A model generated the notes under the pieces. It made no database searches and was not told the origin of the DNA. It saw nothing but the letters and a program-made list of their open reading frames with translations. A stretch of DNA of 64,000 nt from Bdellovibrionales bacterium. Lineage in GTDB: Bacteria; Bdellovibrionota; Bdellovibrionia; Bdellovibrionales; JAMPXM01. This document shows, piece after piece, positions 33,438 to 42,854 of the stretch. The stretch lies in contig JADJOF010000007.1 of NCBI GenBank assembly GCA_016713885.1, positions 124,001 to 188,000 of the forward strand. The letters are read 5' to 3'. Position 1 is the first letter of the stretch. Every line of letters starts with the position of its first letter. The position numbers and the translations under genes are program-made.

Positions 33438-33962
33438 TTAGCCTGACGAAAAATAACGATGGAGCAATTTCGGTTTTTCATCGACGACAACCTCCGCTGC
33501 CTTCAATACAAGAGCCTTGTGCCATCGCTTCAGTCGCCATACCGACAGGCGCGAAACCCTCTGCTCTAATTCAGTTTCATGATCGCTCAGATGCAGCCGA
33601 TAGACAATCCAACTCAGCTCACGTGGCACTTCAATTCCCCGGTCGCCAATCAACGGTAAAATCGAACGAATGCCATCGACCATCAAAGCATCCCAACGTC
33701 CCCAGTGAAGGATATCGCGAAAGCGTCGCCGAAGCCCTTCGTTATAGGCCCGCAGAAAAAGGTGAAGGCTCCCTTGGCCTTTAATCCCCGTTTCACCCGA
33801 ATAAATAAAGACCTCTCGGAGCGCTGAACTCACCGGCAGCTCAGGTGGCCTGAGAAAAGGATTGATCACAAAAAGGTCGACGCGCCCGAGCTCAAGCGCC
33901 CAGTCGGGAAGATTCAGTTTCCCATTTTGATCAGCTGTTGTGAGGACGAGAACGCGTTTCAT
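33438..33962 (-). CDS. Uncharacterised protein upstream of the CLC gene
   Basis: 174 residues beginning M-K-R-V-L-V-L-T-T-A-D-Q-N-G-K-L. The first half alternates strands and helices like a nucleotide-binding or Rossmann-like domain, and the C-terminal third is basic and helical (R-V-S-R-L-S-V-W-R-L-K-R-W-H-K). No signal or membrane segment. It ends three bases before the CLC gene and is likely cotranscribed with it. I do not recognise the family. Confidence 0.55.
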   Translation of the reverse strand: MKRVLVLTTADQNGKLNLPDWALELGRVDLFVINPFLRPPELPVSSALREVFIYSGETGIKGQGSLHLFLRAYNEGLRRRFRDILHWGRWDALMVDGIRSILPLIGDRGIEVPRELSWIVYRLHLSDHETELEQRVSRLSVWRLKRWHKALVLKAAEVVVDEKPKLLHRYFSSG

Positions 33963-34099
33963 GAATCTCTTCTCTTTCGGCAGGACGGGCCCCCTCCTGC
34001 AGTCTTATGTTTCATAAATGACCGTCAATCGACAGCCGATTCTGGCCAACACGATAGGGTTGAGATAGACCCTCTGAATCCATTTCCGGAGGACCCGAA

Positions 34100-34336
34100 T
34101 TGAGAGTAATCGCCGAAGTTTTTGACCCCCGCATGCGCATCTCTATTTTCTCATTTAACGAGCGCTGGATTGCGAAAGTCGAAGGCGGACTCTGCGAAGT
34201 CACCTTCAAAGTTCCACACGACGAAATGCCACTTGAAAAGCTCAAAGAGCACTTTCAAAAAGCCGACACTCGCGACCGGCTTTCTGAACGCCTGCAAAGC
34301 CTCAACCAGGAATGGCAGAACTACCGGGAGACTTGA
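34100..34336 (+). CDS. Small conserved-looking protein of unknown function
   Basis: 78 residues from TTG 34100, supported by CCGGAGGA about 7 bases upstream. It begins M-R-V-I-A-E-V-F-D-P-R-M-R-I-S-I-F-S-F, a beta-rich half with F-N-E-R-W-I-A-K-V-E-G-G, then a helical half (L-E-K-L-K-E-H-F-Q-K). The 3' end overlaps the PhoD-like gene by 16 bases in convergent orientation. No known domain. Confidence 0.55.
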   Translation: MRVIAEVFDPRMRISIFSFNERWIAKVEGGLCEVTFKVPHDEMPLEKLKEHFQKADTRDRLSERLQSLNQEWQNYRET

Positions 34337-35694
34337 TTTTTGAAATTGAAGATCGACTCGCCGTTCGCTCCGAGGCAGGCAAGCTCAAACGAAAACTCAG
34401 TCTTTGTCGGACTCACCATCTCCATGGAGATGTGATTGTAGCGGGACGTCGAGACAAGACGGCGACGATTGTGCGAACGGTACTGCATGCCGGGAATCGA
34501 GCGCGAATGAATCGCACTCGATGTGATCTCAAAAGTTGGATATCCGAGAAGCTCTGCCTCGATGGCCATCACTTCTGAAAAGTGAATATCTCCAGACGTA
34601 AAAACCACCGGAACAGGCGCCGAACTCAATGTCTTCACGAGACGCTCAAGCTGCTCGGGTGCATTCTTCTCCACTGACTCTGCAATAGACAAGTAAGCGC
34701 CAAAAAACTGGGTTCCGTTCACAAGAATCACCGGTCCAGGCGCCTGATTCACTTCGCCCTCAATCCAAATCTCATCAGCCCGAGAAAACACCTGATCTTT
34801 TGTTTTCGATGATCGACCATCCAGCAGCAAAAACCGTACACCGCCAAAGTCGGCTCGGTAAGAACGACCGGACGACTGCGCCATTCCTCGGGTCGGCTCA
34901 GAGCCGAACATCGCCATAAAATATTCGCCTGCGGGCCCAAGTTTTGGGTTCGTACTGTTTGCGTCGTTTTCTCCCGTATCGTGATCGTCCCAGGACGCCA
35001 GCGTCGGAACCAATCGATCCCAGCGAAAGACATCCAGCATTTGCCTTGTCGTCACATGACGGGACCACATGCCCTCAATCGTGCCATCGGCGCGCTGATC
35101 GACATAACAGCAGTCACCATTGAAGATCATCAACTCCGGCTCGCCGCTCGCGACACCGTTCCACATCTCCGCCTGATCGCTCTTGTAACGATCATTCATG
35201 CAAGAAATCAGCGCCACACGCAGCGGCACGCGGCTTTCAAAAACGGCCGACGAATAAGTCCTAAGGAATCGACGATCCAAAACGCGAGAGCCCTCGGCCA
35301 CCTCGAAGGTGTAGGTCGAATCAGGAGTCAGCCCCGTCAGAAAAAACGCCTCGATCATCTGACCACTCACAGCCACCCCTTTTTTCTCATAAGGAAGAAG
35401 CGGCTGGCGACGACCACTATCGTCGATCAACGTGTAGTCATAGTTCTTTCCGGTCGGTACGAGCACCCGAAGATTGGTCTCGGTATCGGATGTCGCTCCC
35501 TGCAGAATAGGAAGAAACCCCGTCGCCTGAGGACGCCCACCCACCTGGCTCGGTCTAGCGAAAGGGGCAGCGCCAGGAAGGGGACTCAAACCCTGGGCAA
35601 AGAGCGGCTTTGGTCTAAGCCCCAAAAGCGCCACGGCGGCACTGGCTTGGCGCAAAAAACTGCGACGTGAATCAGAACGTTCGTCATGACCCAT
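34321..35694 (-). CDS. PhoD-like alkaline phosphatase family protein, Tat-exported
   Basis: 457 residues. The N-terminus has a twin-arginine signal (S-R-R-S-F-L-R-Q-A) followed by a hydrophobic stretch, so the folded protein goes to the periplasm. After a fibronectin-like N-domain the metallophosphatase core shows F-N-G-D-C-C-Y-V-D, A-S-W-D-D-H-D-T-G-E-N-D and F-T-S-G-D-I-H-F-S-E-V, the metal-binding Asp, His and Asn positions of PhoD-type enzymes. It hydrolyses phosphate mono- or diesters; the substrate is not predicted. Confidence 0.85.
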   Translation of the reverse strand: MGHDERSDSRRSFLRQASAAVALLGLRPKPLFAQGLSPLPGAAPFARPSQVGGRPQATGFLPILQGATSDTETNLRVLVPTGKNYDYTLIDDSGRRQPLLPYEKKGVAVSGQMIEAFFLTGLTPDSTYTFEVAEGSRVLDRRFLRTYSSAVFESRVPLRVALISCMNDRYKSDQAEMWNGVASGEPELMIFNGDCCYVDQRADGTIEGMWSRHVTTRQMLDVFRWDRLVPTLASWDDHDTGENDANSTNPKLGPAGEYFMAMFGSEPTRGMAQSSGRSYRADFGGVRFLLLDGRSSKTKDQVFSRADEIWIEGEVNQAPGPVILVNGTQFFGAYLSIAESVEKNAPEQLERLVKTLSSAPVPVVFTSGDIHFSEVMAIEAELLGYPTFEITSSAIHSRSIPGMQYRSHNRRRLVSTSRYNHISMEMVSPTKTEFSFELACLGANGESIFNFKNQVSR

Positions 35695-35911
35695 GGAACC
35701 CCTCCCAAGGAGCCCTCAGGCGTCTCAAGGGCCTCGTCGCCGGTCAAGCCCCCTTGCGTCTCGTCGGTCGATACCTGAACAGAATTCAATGCCATCTGGA
35801 AACCATTGCGCCAACGCTGTCATGCCACACACAAGAGTGAAATTCTGTCAGTCATGATTGCGAAAACAGCTCTGTTTACGCTAGGACCTTTATAGACAAG
35901 GGGGATCGATT

Positions 35912-36355
35912 ATGTCGCAATCAACACGGGGTCTGTTTAGTTTGGTTCTTTTCACTGCACTCGGCGCACTTGCCCCTATCAATGCTGCTCAAGCAGTATC
36001 CAATCCACTCATTCGAGTCTGTATCACCAACGGTGGCCAGTTCGAATCTCAACCCGATAGCCAGGACGAAATCGCCCTCTGTCGCTGGGGGAACGCCATC
36101 GTCGACTCGCAGACCTTGCTCTCGAATCTGAACGAGGTACAGAGCGAAGCGGCGGCGGTTCTCTTGAATGACGTCACATCACCCGACTGCGCCGCTCTTG
36201 GCGCGGTCAATTGGACCATCAACAGTACAACCCGTTCGCCCGAAACCGTTTGTACCTTTAATGATTCTTCGAGACTCTCTCTCTCCTTAGCCATCAGCGC
36301 TCCTGATTCGGCGGTCCGAGTCCTTCTCAAAGATATCTTGGGCCGCCGACCATAA
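35912..36355 (+). CDS. Secreted protein with DUF333-like N-terminal domain
   Basis: 147 residues with a signal peptide ending near A-A-Q-A. The mature start N-P-L-I-R-V-C-I-T-N-G-G-Q-F and D-E-I-A-L-C-R-W-G follows the DUF333 pattern (two Cys around a G-G turn, probably a disulphide). The remaining 80 residues have two further Cys and no known domain. A GGGGGAT-like ribosome site lies just upstream. The role of DUF333 proteins is not established. Confidence 0.65.
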   Translation: MSQSTRGLFSLVLFTALGALAPINAAQAVSNPLIRVCITNGGQFESQPDSQDEIALCRWGNAIVDSQTLLSNLNEVQSEAAAVLLNDVTSPDCAALGAVNWTINSTTRSPETVCTFNDSSRLSLSLAISAPDSAVRVLLKDILGRRP

Positions 36356-36422
36356 ACGGCGATCCAGACCTGCCCCAGCTCGGCACTTGCGGAGAGCTCG
36401 CCGCTCGCCATAAGATCAGAAC

Positions 36423-37040
36423 GTGCGAATACGGACAGAAAACGGTTTTACCGAACTCGAATTTGGTTTTCTCGTTGTGAGTGGCTTTGCCGTCGTCGGC
36501 ATTCTCGCACACTTCCTTTTTAGCCAGAGCATTCAAGTCGAACGACTAAATGCTTTGGTGGCACGTGATGCCGTGCGCCTAACGGTGGAGTCCGCACTTT
36601 TCGACCCTGGCAGCCTCATCAAAAGTGCACAACAACAACCCAAAGATAAAGAACTCATTCGCGCCTGCCTTCTCGGCGAAAACCGCTGTGCGAGTGGCAG
36701 GTCCTGCTGCCCATCGCACAGCAAGACCGAATTTGAAATCGTCGAACACGGCGATGACCCGACGAAAATCCTGCCGATCTCAGGAACGACCGCCGCTCCC
36801 TCTTGTCTTAACGAAAACGGCAGCGCCATTGTGGCGTCGTCCAATACAGATTGTTTTGCGACAAGTTCGAGCTCTGTTGAGTTTATCTGCGACGCCGGCG
36901 CAGCCAATTGCGAACGTGCGAGCGCCGTGTTTATCAACTATCGTCTCCAGTTTCATTCGCCCTTCCTAAAGGACGACCCGAAACTCACACTTGTTGAACG
37001 CTCACTTCCCGTGCTCATCAACAAGTCTAACTCAAACTGA
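36423..37040 (+). CDS. Type IV pilin-like (pseudopilin) protein
   Basis: 205 residues from GTG 36423. The N-terminus fits a prepilin leader: short basic M-R-I-R-T-E-N-G, then F-T-E-L-E-F-G-F-L-V-V-S-G-F with Glu at +5 and a long hydrophobic helix. The globular part is Cys-rich (R-A-C-L-L, R-C-A-S-G-R-S-C-C and three more pairs), as in minor pilins. No prepilin peptidase, ATPase or secretin gene is nearby, so it must use machinery encoded elsewhere. The stop overlaps the DUF475 gene end on the other strand. Confidence 0.6.
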   Translation: MRIRTENGFTELEFGFLVVSGFAVVGILAHFLFSQSIQVERLNALVARDAVRLTVESALFDPGSLIKSAQQQPKDKELIRACLLGENRCASGRSCCPSHSKTEFEIVEHGDDPTKILPISGTTAAPSCLNENGSAIVASSNTDCFATSSSSVEFICDAGAANCERASAVFINYRLQFHSPFLKDDPKLTLVERSLPVLINKSNSN

Positions 37041-38066
37041 TGGAGCCGCCCGCCGACTCGAGAGTACCGCGGAGCCAATAAACAGGGCCCCGCAAACTCC
37101 TGTTATGACTTCTGGGATATGAGCAAAAACACCGGCATACATGAGGCCGGCAAGACTCAAAATGGCCCAGAATGCGCCGTGCTCCAAGTAGCGAAACTGC
37201 TGCAAAGTGCCGCGCTCAACCAAGACAATGGTGATGCTGCGGACAAACATCGCTCCAATACCAAGTCCAATCGCAATCAGCAGCAAACTATGCGTCAAGG
37301 CAAAGGCGCCAATGACACCATCAAAACTAAAAGAAGCATCGAGTACTTCAAGATAGAGAAAAAGTCCCAGACTCACACGATGCGCATCGCGAATTGTGGT
37401 CTGACCAGCACCCTCGGTGCCTCCACCCAAAACTGCGCCAAGACCATCCACGATCAGGAAGGTGATGATGCCGCTGATTCCAGCGACTAGAAAACTGAGA
37501 CGCCCTGATTCTTTGACAAAAAAGGCCATCGTCAACACGACAACGAGCGCCAAGATCACTTCGACCGACTTTATCCGTCCCAGTCGTGCCAGCGGCGCCT
37601 CAATCCAATGTAGCCAATGCTCATCTTTTTCATGGTCCAAGAAGTACTCAAGACCCACCATAAACAAAAACGTCCCACCAAAAGCGGCGACGGTCTCGTG
37701 AATCGACAGCATCATCGCAGCGTAGCCTTTTGGATCTTCGATCGCCATGACCAACGCACCAATAGGACTGATGTTCGCCATCACCGCAACAATGGCCAGC
37801 GGAAGAACCAATCTCATCCCGAAAACCGCGACCAAAATTCCCCAAGTTAAAAACCGACGTCGCCAAAGTTCAGTCATTCGCTCGAGCACAGAGGCATTCA
37901 CCACCGCGTTATCAAATGATAACGAGACCTCAAGCACGGCCAATACGACCGTCAGAAAGAGCGTTGAGAATGCGGCAGGGAGCCCGCCTTCTCGAAATCC
38001 AATCCAAAAAGCCAGACAGAAGCCAACGAGTGAAACCCAAAGAGAACCGCTAAACATTTTCACCAT
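37032..38066 (-). CDS. DUF475 / TerC-like integral membrane protein
   Basis: 344 residues with about nine membrane helices. The two-repeat signature is visible: E-V-S-L-S-F-D-N-A-V-V-N-A in the first half and L-E-V-L-D-A-S-F-S-F-D-G-V-I-G-A-F-A in the second. The paired acidic residues in the membrane are typical of TerC/DUF475 proteins, which are associated with tellurite or metal handling; the transported ion is not known. Single gene between convergent neighbours. Confidence 0.8.
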   Translation of the reverse strand: MVKMFSGSLWVSLVGFCLAFWIGFREGGLPAAFSTLFLTVVLAVLEVSLSFDNAVVNASVLERMTELWRRRFLTWGILVAVFGMRLVLPLAIVAVMANISPIGALVMAIEDPKGYAAMMLSIHETVAAFGGTFLFMVGLEYFLDHEKDEHWLHWIEAPLARLGRIKSVEVILALVVVLTMAFFVKESGRLSFLVAGISGIITFLIVDGLGAVLGGGTEGAGQTTIRDAHRVSLGLFLYLEVLDASFSFDGVIGAFALTHSLLLIAIGLGIGAMFVRSITIVLVERGTLQQFRYLEHGAFWAILSLAGLMYAGVFAHIPEVITGVCGALFIGSAVLSSRRAAPSV

Positions 38067-38181
38067 ATATTGCTAAACATCAAAACTCGAATTGATTCAT
38101 TTTGCAAGACCCGACCACCAGTTCGTGCAGTGAAAAAGCTTTGAATACGCCACTCCTCCAGTTGAGAATCTTAGTGATCCG

Positions 38182-40134
38182 ATGAATCAACGTTCCGCCC
38201 CCCCTTCTCTCAAGAATCCGGTCCCCTCACCATCTGGCGTTGCTAGCATTCGCGAGTATTTTGAGTTCTCAAACGACATGTACTGCGAAGTCGATAACAC
38301 GGGCCAATTCATCTACGTCAATCACGCTTGGCAAATCAGCATGGGACTCGAGCCTGACGATATGGTGGGCCATTCATTTGTCGAATTCATCCATCCCGAT
38401 GACCTCGCCGATACAGTCGAGGCCTTTCAAAAAGATCTGGCCTTTAGCCACACTTTTATCAATCGCTATAAAAACAAATCCGGTCGCTATCAGTATCTTG
38501 AATGGACCGGTTTTTTTGACAAGAAAGCCCAGCGCGGCTACTCGCACGCACGCGAAGTTACAAAGCAGCACCGGGGTCGCCGTCTACTCACGATTGTCAA
38601 AGAGCTTCAGGATAAGTACATTCAGTTTTCTTATAACGGTGACATGCTCTTTGCGCAGATCTTAAACAGTGTGCTCGAAATGACCGAAGCCCGCGCCGCT
38701 GTTCTTTTTGATACCTCAGAGCAAACCGCGGCAACAATTGGAAACGCCTTTGCTCACGTTGGCCTATCCGATGCCGAACTCTCCAGTCTGCAACACACAA
38801 AATCAAGCGACACTCAGCCCAGTCTGCAGCATTTGGCGAGAGAAACTCTCAGACTTGATAAACCCCTCATTTACAACTCTCGCCCCAGTCGCGAAGCACC
38901 CTTTCAGTCCTATGTCGGCGTTCCTCTGTATTTTGGCTCAAAGCTCGCAGGACTCCTCGTGGTCCTCGATCGCACTGATGGGTTTAAAATGGAGCTTATT
39001 GAAGAGCTCAGCGTACTGATCGAATCGATGGCAGCCATCGTTGGAATGCACCGCGCGACCCAGCGCGAGCGCGAACTCCAGGAGCGCTTTCGCGCGATTG
39101 CCGATCACCTGCCGGTGATGCTCGCGGAATACAATCGCAACTTTGACTTCAAGTGGACGAATCTCACCTTCTCCCAACTCATTGGTCGAACAGCAAAAGA
39201 TCTACGCCAACACGATGCTCCGACCATGCTTTTTGAGGATCCGGTACAGCGCCGCGAAGCCATGTCGTTTCTTCTCTCCGGGTCATCAGAGTGGAGAGAA
39301 TTTAAAGTTCGAACTCGCCAGAATCAGCGCTTGGATACACTTTGGTACTGCGTCGAACTCACGGACGGTTCGTATGTCGGAATTGCGCTTGATATTTCGG
39401 ACCGAAAAGCCGCCGAAGCGGCGTTGATCCAGTCGTCCAAAATGGCATCGCTTGGAGAAATGTCAGCCGGAGTATCGCATGAAATCAACAACCCACTGAC
39501 GATCATCCAAGGCTCATCGTTTCACGCGCTCCACAATCTGCAAAAAGACAAAATGAACCTTGGCGAAGTTGAAACTGATCTTCACTGCATCATACAGAAC
39601 TGCGATCGGATCGCCCGCATCGTGCGCGGCCTTAGAGCCTTTTCAAGAAATGTCGAGCACGAGCCCTTCACGCCGACACCAATAGCAGTGATCATCGAAG
39701 ATGTTCTTGATCTCGCCAAAGAGCGCTTTCGCAACAATCAAATTGAACTCATCGTTGAACTTGAGTACGCCGATTTGATCGACTGCCGCCCGATTCAAAT
39801 CGCACAGGTCCTTATGAACCTTCTCAATAACTCCTATGACGCTGTCTATGGAAAACGCGACGCCAGCGTTGCAATCCGCTGTTTGCAATCACCGAGCGCA
39901 AAAGACTGGGTTCGAATCGAAGTCTCTGATTCTGGCCCCGGCATTCCACTCGAAATTCAACAAAAAATCATGGATCCTTTTTTTACGACAAAAGAAGTCG
40001 GCAAAGGGACCGGGCTGGGGCTGAGCATTTCAAAAGGAATCATCGAGTCGCATCGAGGACGATTGAGCTTCGACAACCAAGCCAAACTCACGACATTTGT
40101 TATCGAAATACCCAAAAAGCAGGATCGCGCTTAA
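38182..40134 (+). CDS. PAS-GAF-PAS hybrid sensor histidine kinase (soluble)
   Basis: 650 residues without membrane segments. First PAS at ~25-130 (D-M-Y-C-E-V-D-N-T-G-Q-F-I-Y-V-N-H-A-W), GAF at ~155-300, second PAS at ~305-410 (Y-N-R-N-F-D-F-K-W-T-N). The HisKA box has His in G-V-S-H-E-I-N-N-P, and the ATPase has N-L-L-N-N-S-Y-D-A and G-K-G-T-G-L-G-L-S. It should autophosphorylate in response to an unknown cytoplasmic signal. No receiver domain and no adjacent regulator. The kinase core strongly resembles that of the membrane kinase at 62560. The 3' end overlaps the subtilase gene by 35 bases. Confidence 0.88.
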   Translation: MNQRSAPPSLKNPVPSPSGVASIREYFEFSNDMYCEVDNTGQFIYVNHAWQISMGLEPDDMVGHSFVEFIHPDDLADTVEAFQKDLAFSHTFINRYKNKSGRYQYLEWTGFFDKKAQRGYSHAREVTKQHRGRRLLTIVKELQDKYIQFSYNGDMLFAQILNSVLEMTEARAAVLFDTSEQTAATIGNAFAHVGLSDAELSSLQHTKSSDTQPSLQHLARETLRLDKPLIYNSRPSREAPFQSYVGVPLYFGSKLAGLLVVLDRTDGFKMELIEELSVLIESMAAIVGMHRATQRERELQERFRAIADHLPVMLAEYNRNFDFKWTNLTFSQLIGRTAKDLRQHDAPTMLFEDPVQRREAMSFLLSGSSEWREFKVRTRQNQRLDTLWYCVELTDGSYVGIALDISDRKAAEAALIQSSKMASLGEMSAGVSHEINNPLTIIQGSSFHALHNLQKDKMNLGEVETDLHCIIQNCDRIARIVRGLRAFSRNVEHEPFTPTPIAVIIEDVLDLAKERFRNNQIELIVELEYADLIDCRPIQIAQVLMNLLNNSYDAVYGKRDASVAIRCLQSPSAKDWVRIEVSDSGPGIPLEIQQKIMDPFFTTKEVGKGTGLGLSISKGIIESHRGRLSFDNQAKLTTFVIEIPKKQDRA

Positions 40135-41203
40135 CAGCACGCTCCCGGCGTAAAAGCCCGACCAGCTCGTCGATCGAATCCGCCGAAGATGCGACCGAGT
40201 TCACCTGCGATTGAAGCGATGAATCTTCCAATCGAGAACTCAACTTCGTTCGACCACTTAAACGAGAATCGTAGCTCGCAATCGAACTCAATGTATCGAT
40301 GACCAATTCCGGCGACATCACGCTCCCTGAACGTCTCGCCTCAACGATCAGCCGAGCCGCAAGTCCAGTCACCCGCGCCGTCGCTTGCGATGTACCGGTC
40401 ATCTCACCGCGACGTCCGCCAGGAAGAGTCGAGATAACGCGGTCGCCAAGTGCGGCAAAATGAACGGACGCCAGGCCAAAGTTGCTACTCTTAAGCGATG
40501 TGCCATCTCGAGAAACAGCCCCTACCGATAGGATATTTGAAAGGCTGTAGTTTGCTGGGTAAAAATGCCGAACATCTGTGTTCGTCGCTTCGTTGCCAGC
40601 CGCAGCAACGACCAGAATTCCCTTTCGCTGCGCCAACTCGAGTATCGCTTTCTCTCTGTCACTCGGCACCACGCCGCCGCCCGAATAGTTGATAATATCG
40701 ACGTTAGCGCGGATCGCATACTCAAGCGCCTGAAGCGACAGCTCCATGGCCTGGTTCCCGTCGAGAGACGCCGCATAGTACGCCAACGGCAGAATTTCAA
40801 CTTCCGGTGCCCGTTCTAAAATCAGTCCCGTCACGTGGGTACCGTGGCCATGCGAGTCAGTCAGAGCAGATGTCTTCATGACAAAGTCCCAGCCATGCAG
40901 ATCGTCGATCAGTCCATTCCCGTCGTCGTCTCGTCCATTGAGTTCCTCATTTGGATTCGTCCAAAGGTGCTGCGCAAACTTTTCTTCCGACAAATCGAGA
41001 CCGGTATCGACAACCGCCACCACCGTGCGCTTTCGAGATGGCTCAACGGGAGCTGGGCGATCTTGATGTCGCCGAGGCGCCGATGGCACAGAATCTGGCC
41101 CTCTCATACGACTGGTCTCTCTCAGTCCAAATCCAGTCGCAGTCGCTAGGCATGCCATCAAGATGATCGATGCCGGGACAGTGTAAATCGCTCTTTCAGT
41201 CAT
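40100..41203 (-). CDS. Subtilisin-like serine protease (S8)
   Basis: 367 residues with a signal or anchor segment (A-S-I-I-L-M-A-C-L-A-T-A). The catalytic triad is complete: Asp in V-A-V-V-D-T-G-L-D, His in S-H-G-H-G-T-H-V-T-G, Ser in G-T-S-Q-A-T-A-R-V. A calcium-binding-like loop N-G-R-D-D-D-G-N-G-L-I-D-D follows the Asp. There is no long propeptide. Its start overlaps the end of the Rhs-like gene by 8 bases, so the two are an operon. Confidence 0.85.
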   Translation of the reverse strand: MTERAIYTVPASIILMACLATATGFGLRETSRMRGPDSVPSAPRRHQDRPAPVEPSRKRTVVAVVDTGLDLSEEKFAQHLWTNPNEELNGRDDDGNGLIDDLHGWDFVMKTSALTDSHGHGTHVTGLILERAPEVEILPLAYYAASLDGNQAMELSLQALEYAIRANVDIINYSGGGVVPSDREKAILELAQRKGILVVAAAGNEATNTDVRHFYPANYSLSNILSVGAVSRDGTSLKSSNFGLASVHFAALGDRVISTLPGGRRGEMTGTSQATARVTGLAARLIVEARRSGSVMSPELVIDTLSSIASYDSRLSGRTKLSSRLEDSSLQSQVNSVASSADSIDELVGLLRRERAVKRDPAFWVFR

Positions 41204-42098
41204 TGTTTCCTCTCCTTAGCCAGCTCAAAATAAGAGCGGCAGCGTCTTGACCGCCATCGATGCGAAGCGCTCCTCGCATACGGTCGTACAAAATGCGAAC
41301 GGGGCGCATCTCTGCACCCCGTCTCAACTCCATCTCAATTTCATTTCGCTCTTGCACTATTCGCCCATCGCCGCCCCTGACATCCAGCCAGAGGCGCTCA
41401 ACACCGTTGGGCGTCTGTCTTGTCACGGTCCGCAGGCGATCGCGTGCGTCGTCGTACAAATACTCTTCAAATCCTGCGCCGTCGGACTGCATTCGCAGCC
41501 GAACGATATTGCGATATCGATTGTAGGTGAGAATCCGAACAGAGTCCGACACTAAGAGTCCTTGTTCCGAGTACAAGAAAGTTCGATCCCCCCATCGAGC
41601 AACCATCTGCAGACCTCCGTACCATGCTCCCAGTGTCACCACGCGCTCGTCGCCATGAATCGACCGATAGATAAAGTACCCGTCAAACCAAGTCAACGAA
41701 TGAGGACCGACTTTGATCACGCGGCCAGCTGAATCAAACTCGACCATTTGTCCACCTTCGTTCATTCGCGTATACTCCAGTCCTCGACGACGAACACTCT
41801 GACCAGCCACCCGCGGATCGAGAGTCCGCCCACTTCGCTGGTCACAACCATAGTAGAAAAGCTGCTCACGACCTCCAATGCGACGGACGACCACTCGACC
41901 ATCCAGCGGTGAACACCAGCCAAAACCAAATAGCCCTCGAAACGTCGAACGCGAGGAGTAGCGAACTCGAAGTCCTTCTTTTGGTGCCTCGATCTTGAGA
42001 TCGACAAACAGGGCTTGCTCAAACGGATCGACAGCGACTTCGCTAAAGACTTGTGTCGCGACCAGATTGACCATCAATCCTAATACCATTGCTCTCAT
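41196..42098 (-). CDS. Secreted Rhs-like (RHS N-terminal type) protein, short
   Basis: 300 residues from ATG 42098 (M-R-A-M-V-L-G-L-M-V-N-L-V), which gives a proper signal peptide; the ORF extends upstream without a better start. The sequence R-V-R-Y-S-S-R-S-T-F-R-G-L-F-G-F-G-W-C-S-P matches the entry motif of Rhs/YD-type proteins. Many strand-turn elements follow (G-R-V-I-K-V-G-P-H-S-L-T-W, R-I-L-T-Y-N-R-Y-R-N-I-V-R-L). It is far shorter than full Rhs proteins and has no toxin tip. Probably a secreted structural or carbohydrate-binding piece; function unknown. Confidence 0.6.
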   Translation of the reverse strand: MRAMVLGLMVNLVATQVFSEVAVDPFEQALFVDLKIEAPKEGLRVRYSSRSTFRGLFGFGWCSPLDGRVVVRRIGGREQLFYYGCDQRSGRTLDPRVAGQSVRRRGLEYTRMNEGGQMVEFDSAGRVIKVGPHSLTWFDGYFIYRSIHGDERVVTLGAWYGGLQMVARWGDRTFLYSEQGLLVSDSVRILTYNRYRNIVRLRMQSDGAGFEEYLYDDARDRLRTVTRQTPNGVERLWLDVRGGDGRIVQERNEIEMELRRGAEMRPVRILYDRMRGALRIDGGQDAAALILSWLRRGNND

Positions 42099-42292
42099 TC
42101 TATTTTCCCATCCTTTAACACGGACGGAGCAAATACCGGAGCAGATCAAAGTCATGAAAACGCGCGCTCGCGCGCCCCAGGCGCCCAACGACTGGGCCAT
42201 CGACTGCTAAAAAATAACACTGTCTACACTTTCGACAGCTGCCAAGATGCTAAACGCCGCGAGGCGTTCTCCGTCGTCCTCGATCAACAAAA

Positions 42293-42841
42293 ATGGTTCG
42301 ATACCGATCTATGGGTAAACGCATCACGTTTAGCATCAGCGCCGTGTCCATCGGACTTCTACTGGCTTTGATGTTAATCGAAGGAACAATGCGATTCGTC
42401 GGCTGGCAGTTGAGCCAGCGATCTGATTCGACGAATCGGCCATTCAGGCCGAGCGCGCCTCACGATGAGAACGAGTTCCGAATTGTATGCTTGGGCGAGT
42501 CCACGACAGCGCCGCTCTACGTGGCGAATCGGAATGTCGCCTGGCCCGGCGCCTTGGAGCGGAAGCTCAATAGCCTCGGGCTTGGTCGGAACTTCCGAAC
42601 AATCACCATTGCCAAGCACGGCACCTCCTCCCCTTTTTTGTTGCGAGACCTTGAGCGCGATATCGATAAGATTGATCCGCATCTGGTCATTTCGATGATG
42701 GGGATCAACGATCTCAGTTCACTTGAATATTTCCAGCGCGAGGACTGGCTTGGCAGCCTCCGAACGATGAAGCTCGCCAACTGGCTCGCGCAAAGCCCGA
42801 CAACGATTCAAGCCAGACATCAGTCCCGTCGAAAGTCGTGA
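42293..42841 (+). CDS. Membrane-anchored SGNH/GDSL hydrolase, N-terminal part (frameshifted)
   Basis: 182 residues with an N-terminal membrane anchor (I-S-A-V-S-I-G-L-L-L-A-L-M-L-I); ATG 42311 is an alternative start. Block I of SGNH hydrolases is V-C-L-G-E-S-T-T and block III is M-M-G-I-N-D-L. The frame ends at 42841, but the next frame already reads K-P-D-I-S-P-V-E-S-R-D-I-Y-R-A-M there and goes on to 43751. A one-base shift near 42800 splits one gene. Such enzymes O-acetylate or deacetylate surface glycans or lipids; here it heads a carbamoyltransferase operon. Confidence 0.6.
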   Translation: MVRYRSMGKRITFSISAVSIGLLLALMLIEGTMRFVGWQLSQRSDSTNRPFRPSAPHDENEFRIVCLGESTTAPLYVANRNVAWPGALERKLNSLGLGRNFRTITIAKHGTSSPFLLRDLERDIDKIDPHLVISMMGINDLSSLEYFQREDWLGSLRTMKLANWLAQSPTTIQARHQSRRKS

Positions 42842-42854
42842 CATTTATAGAGCC

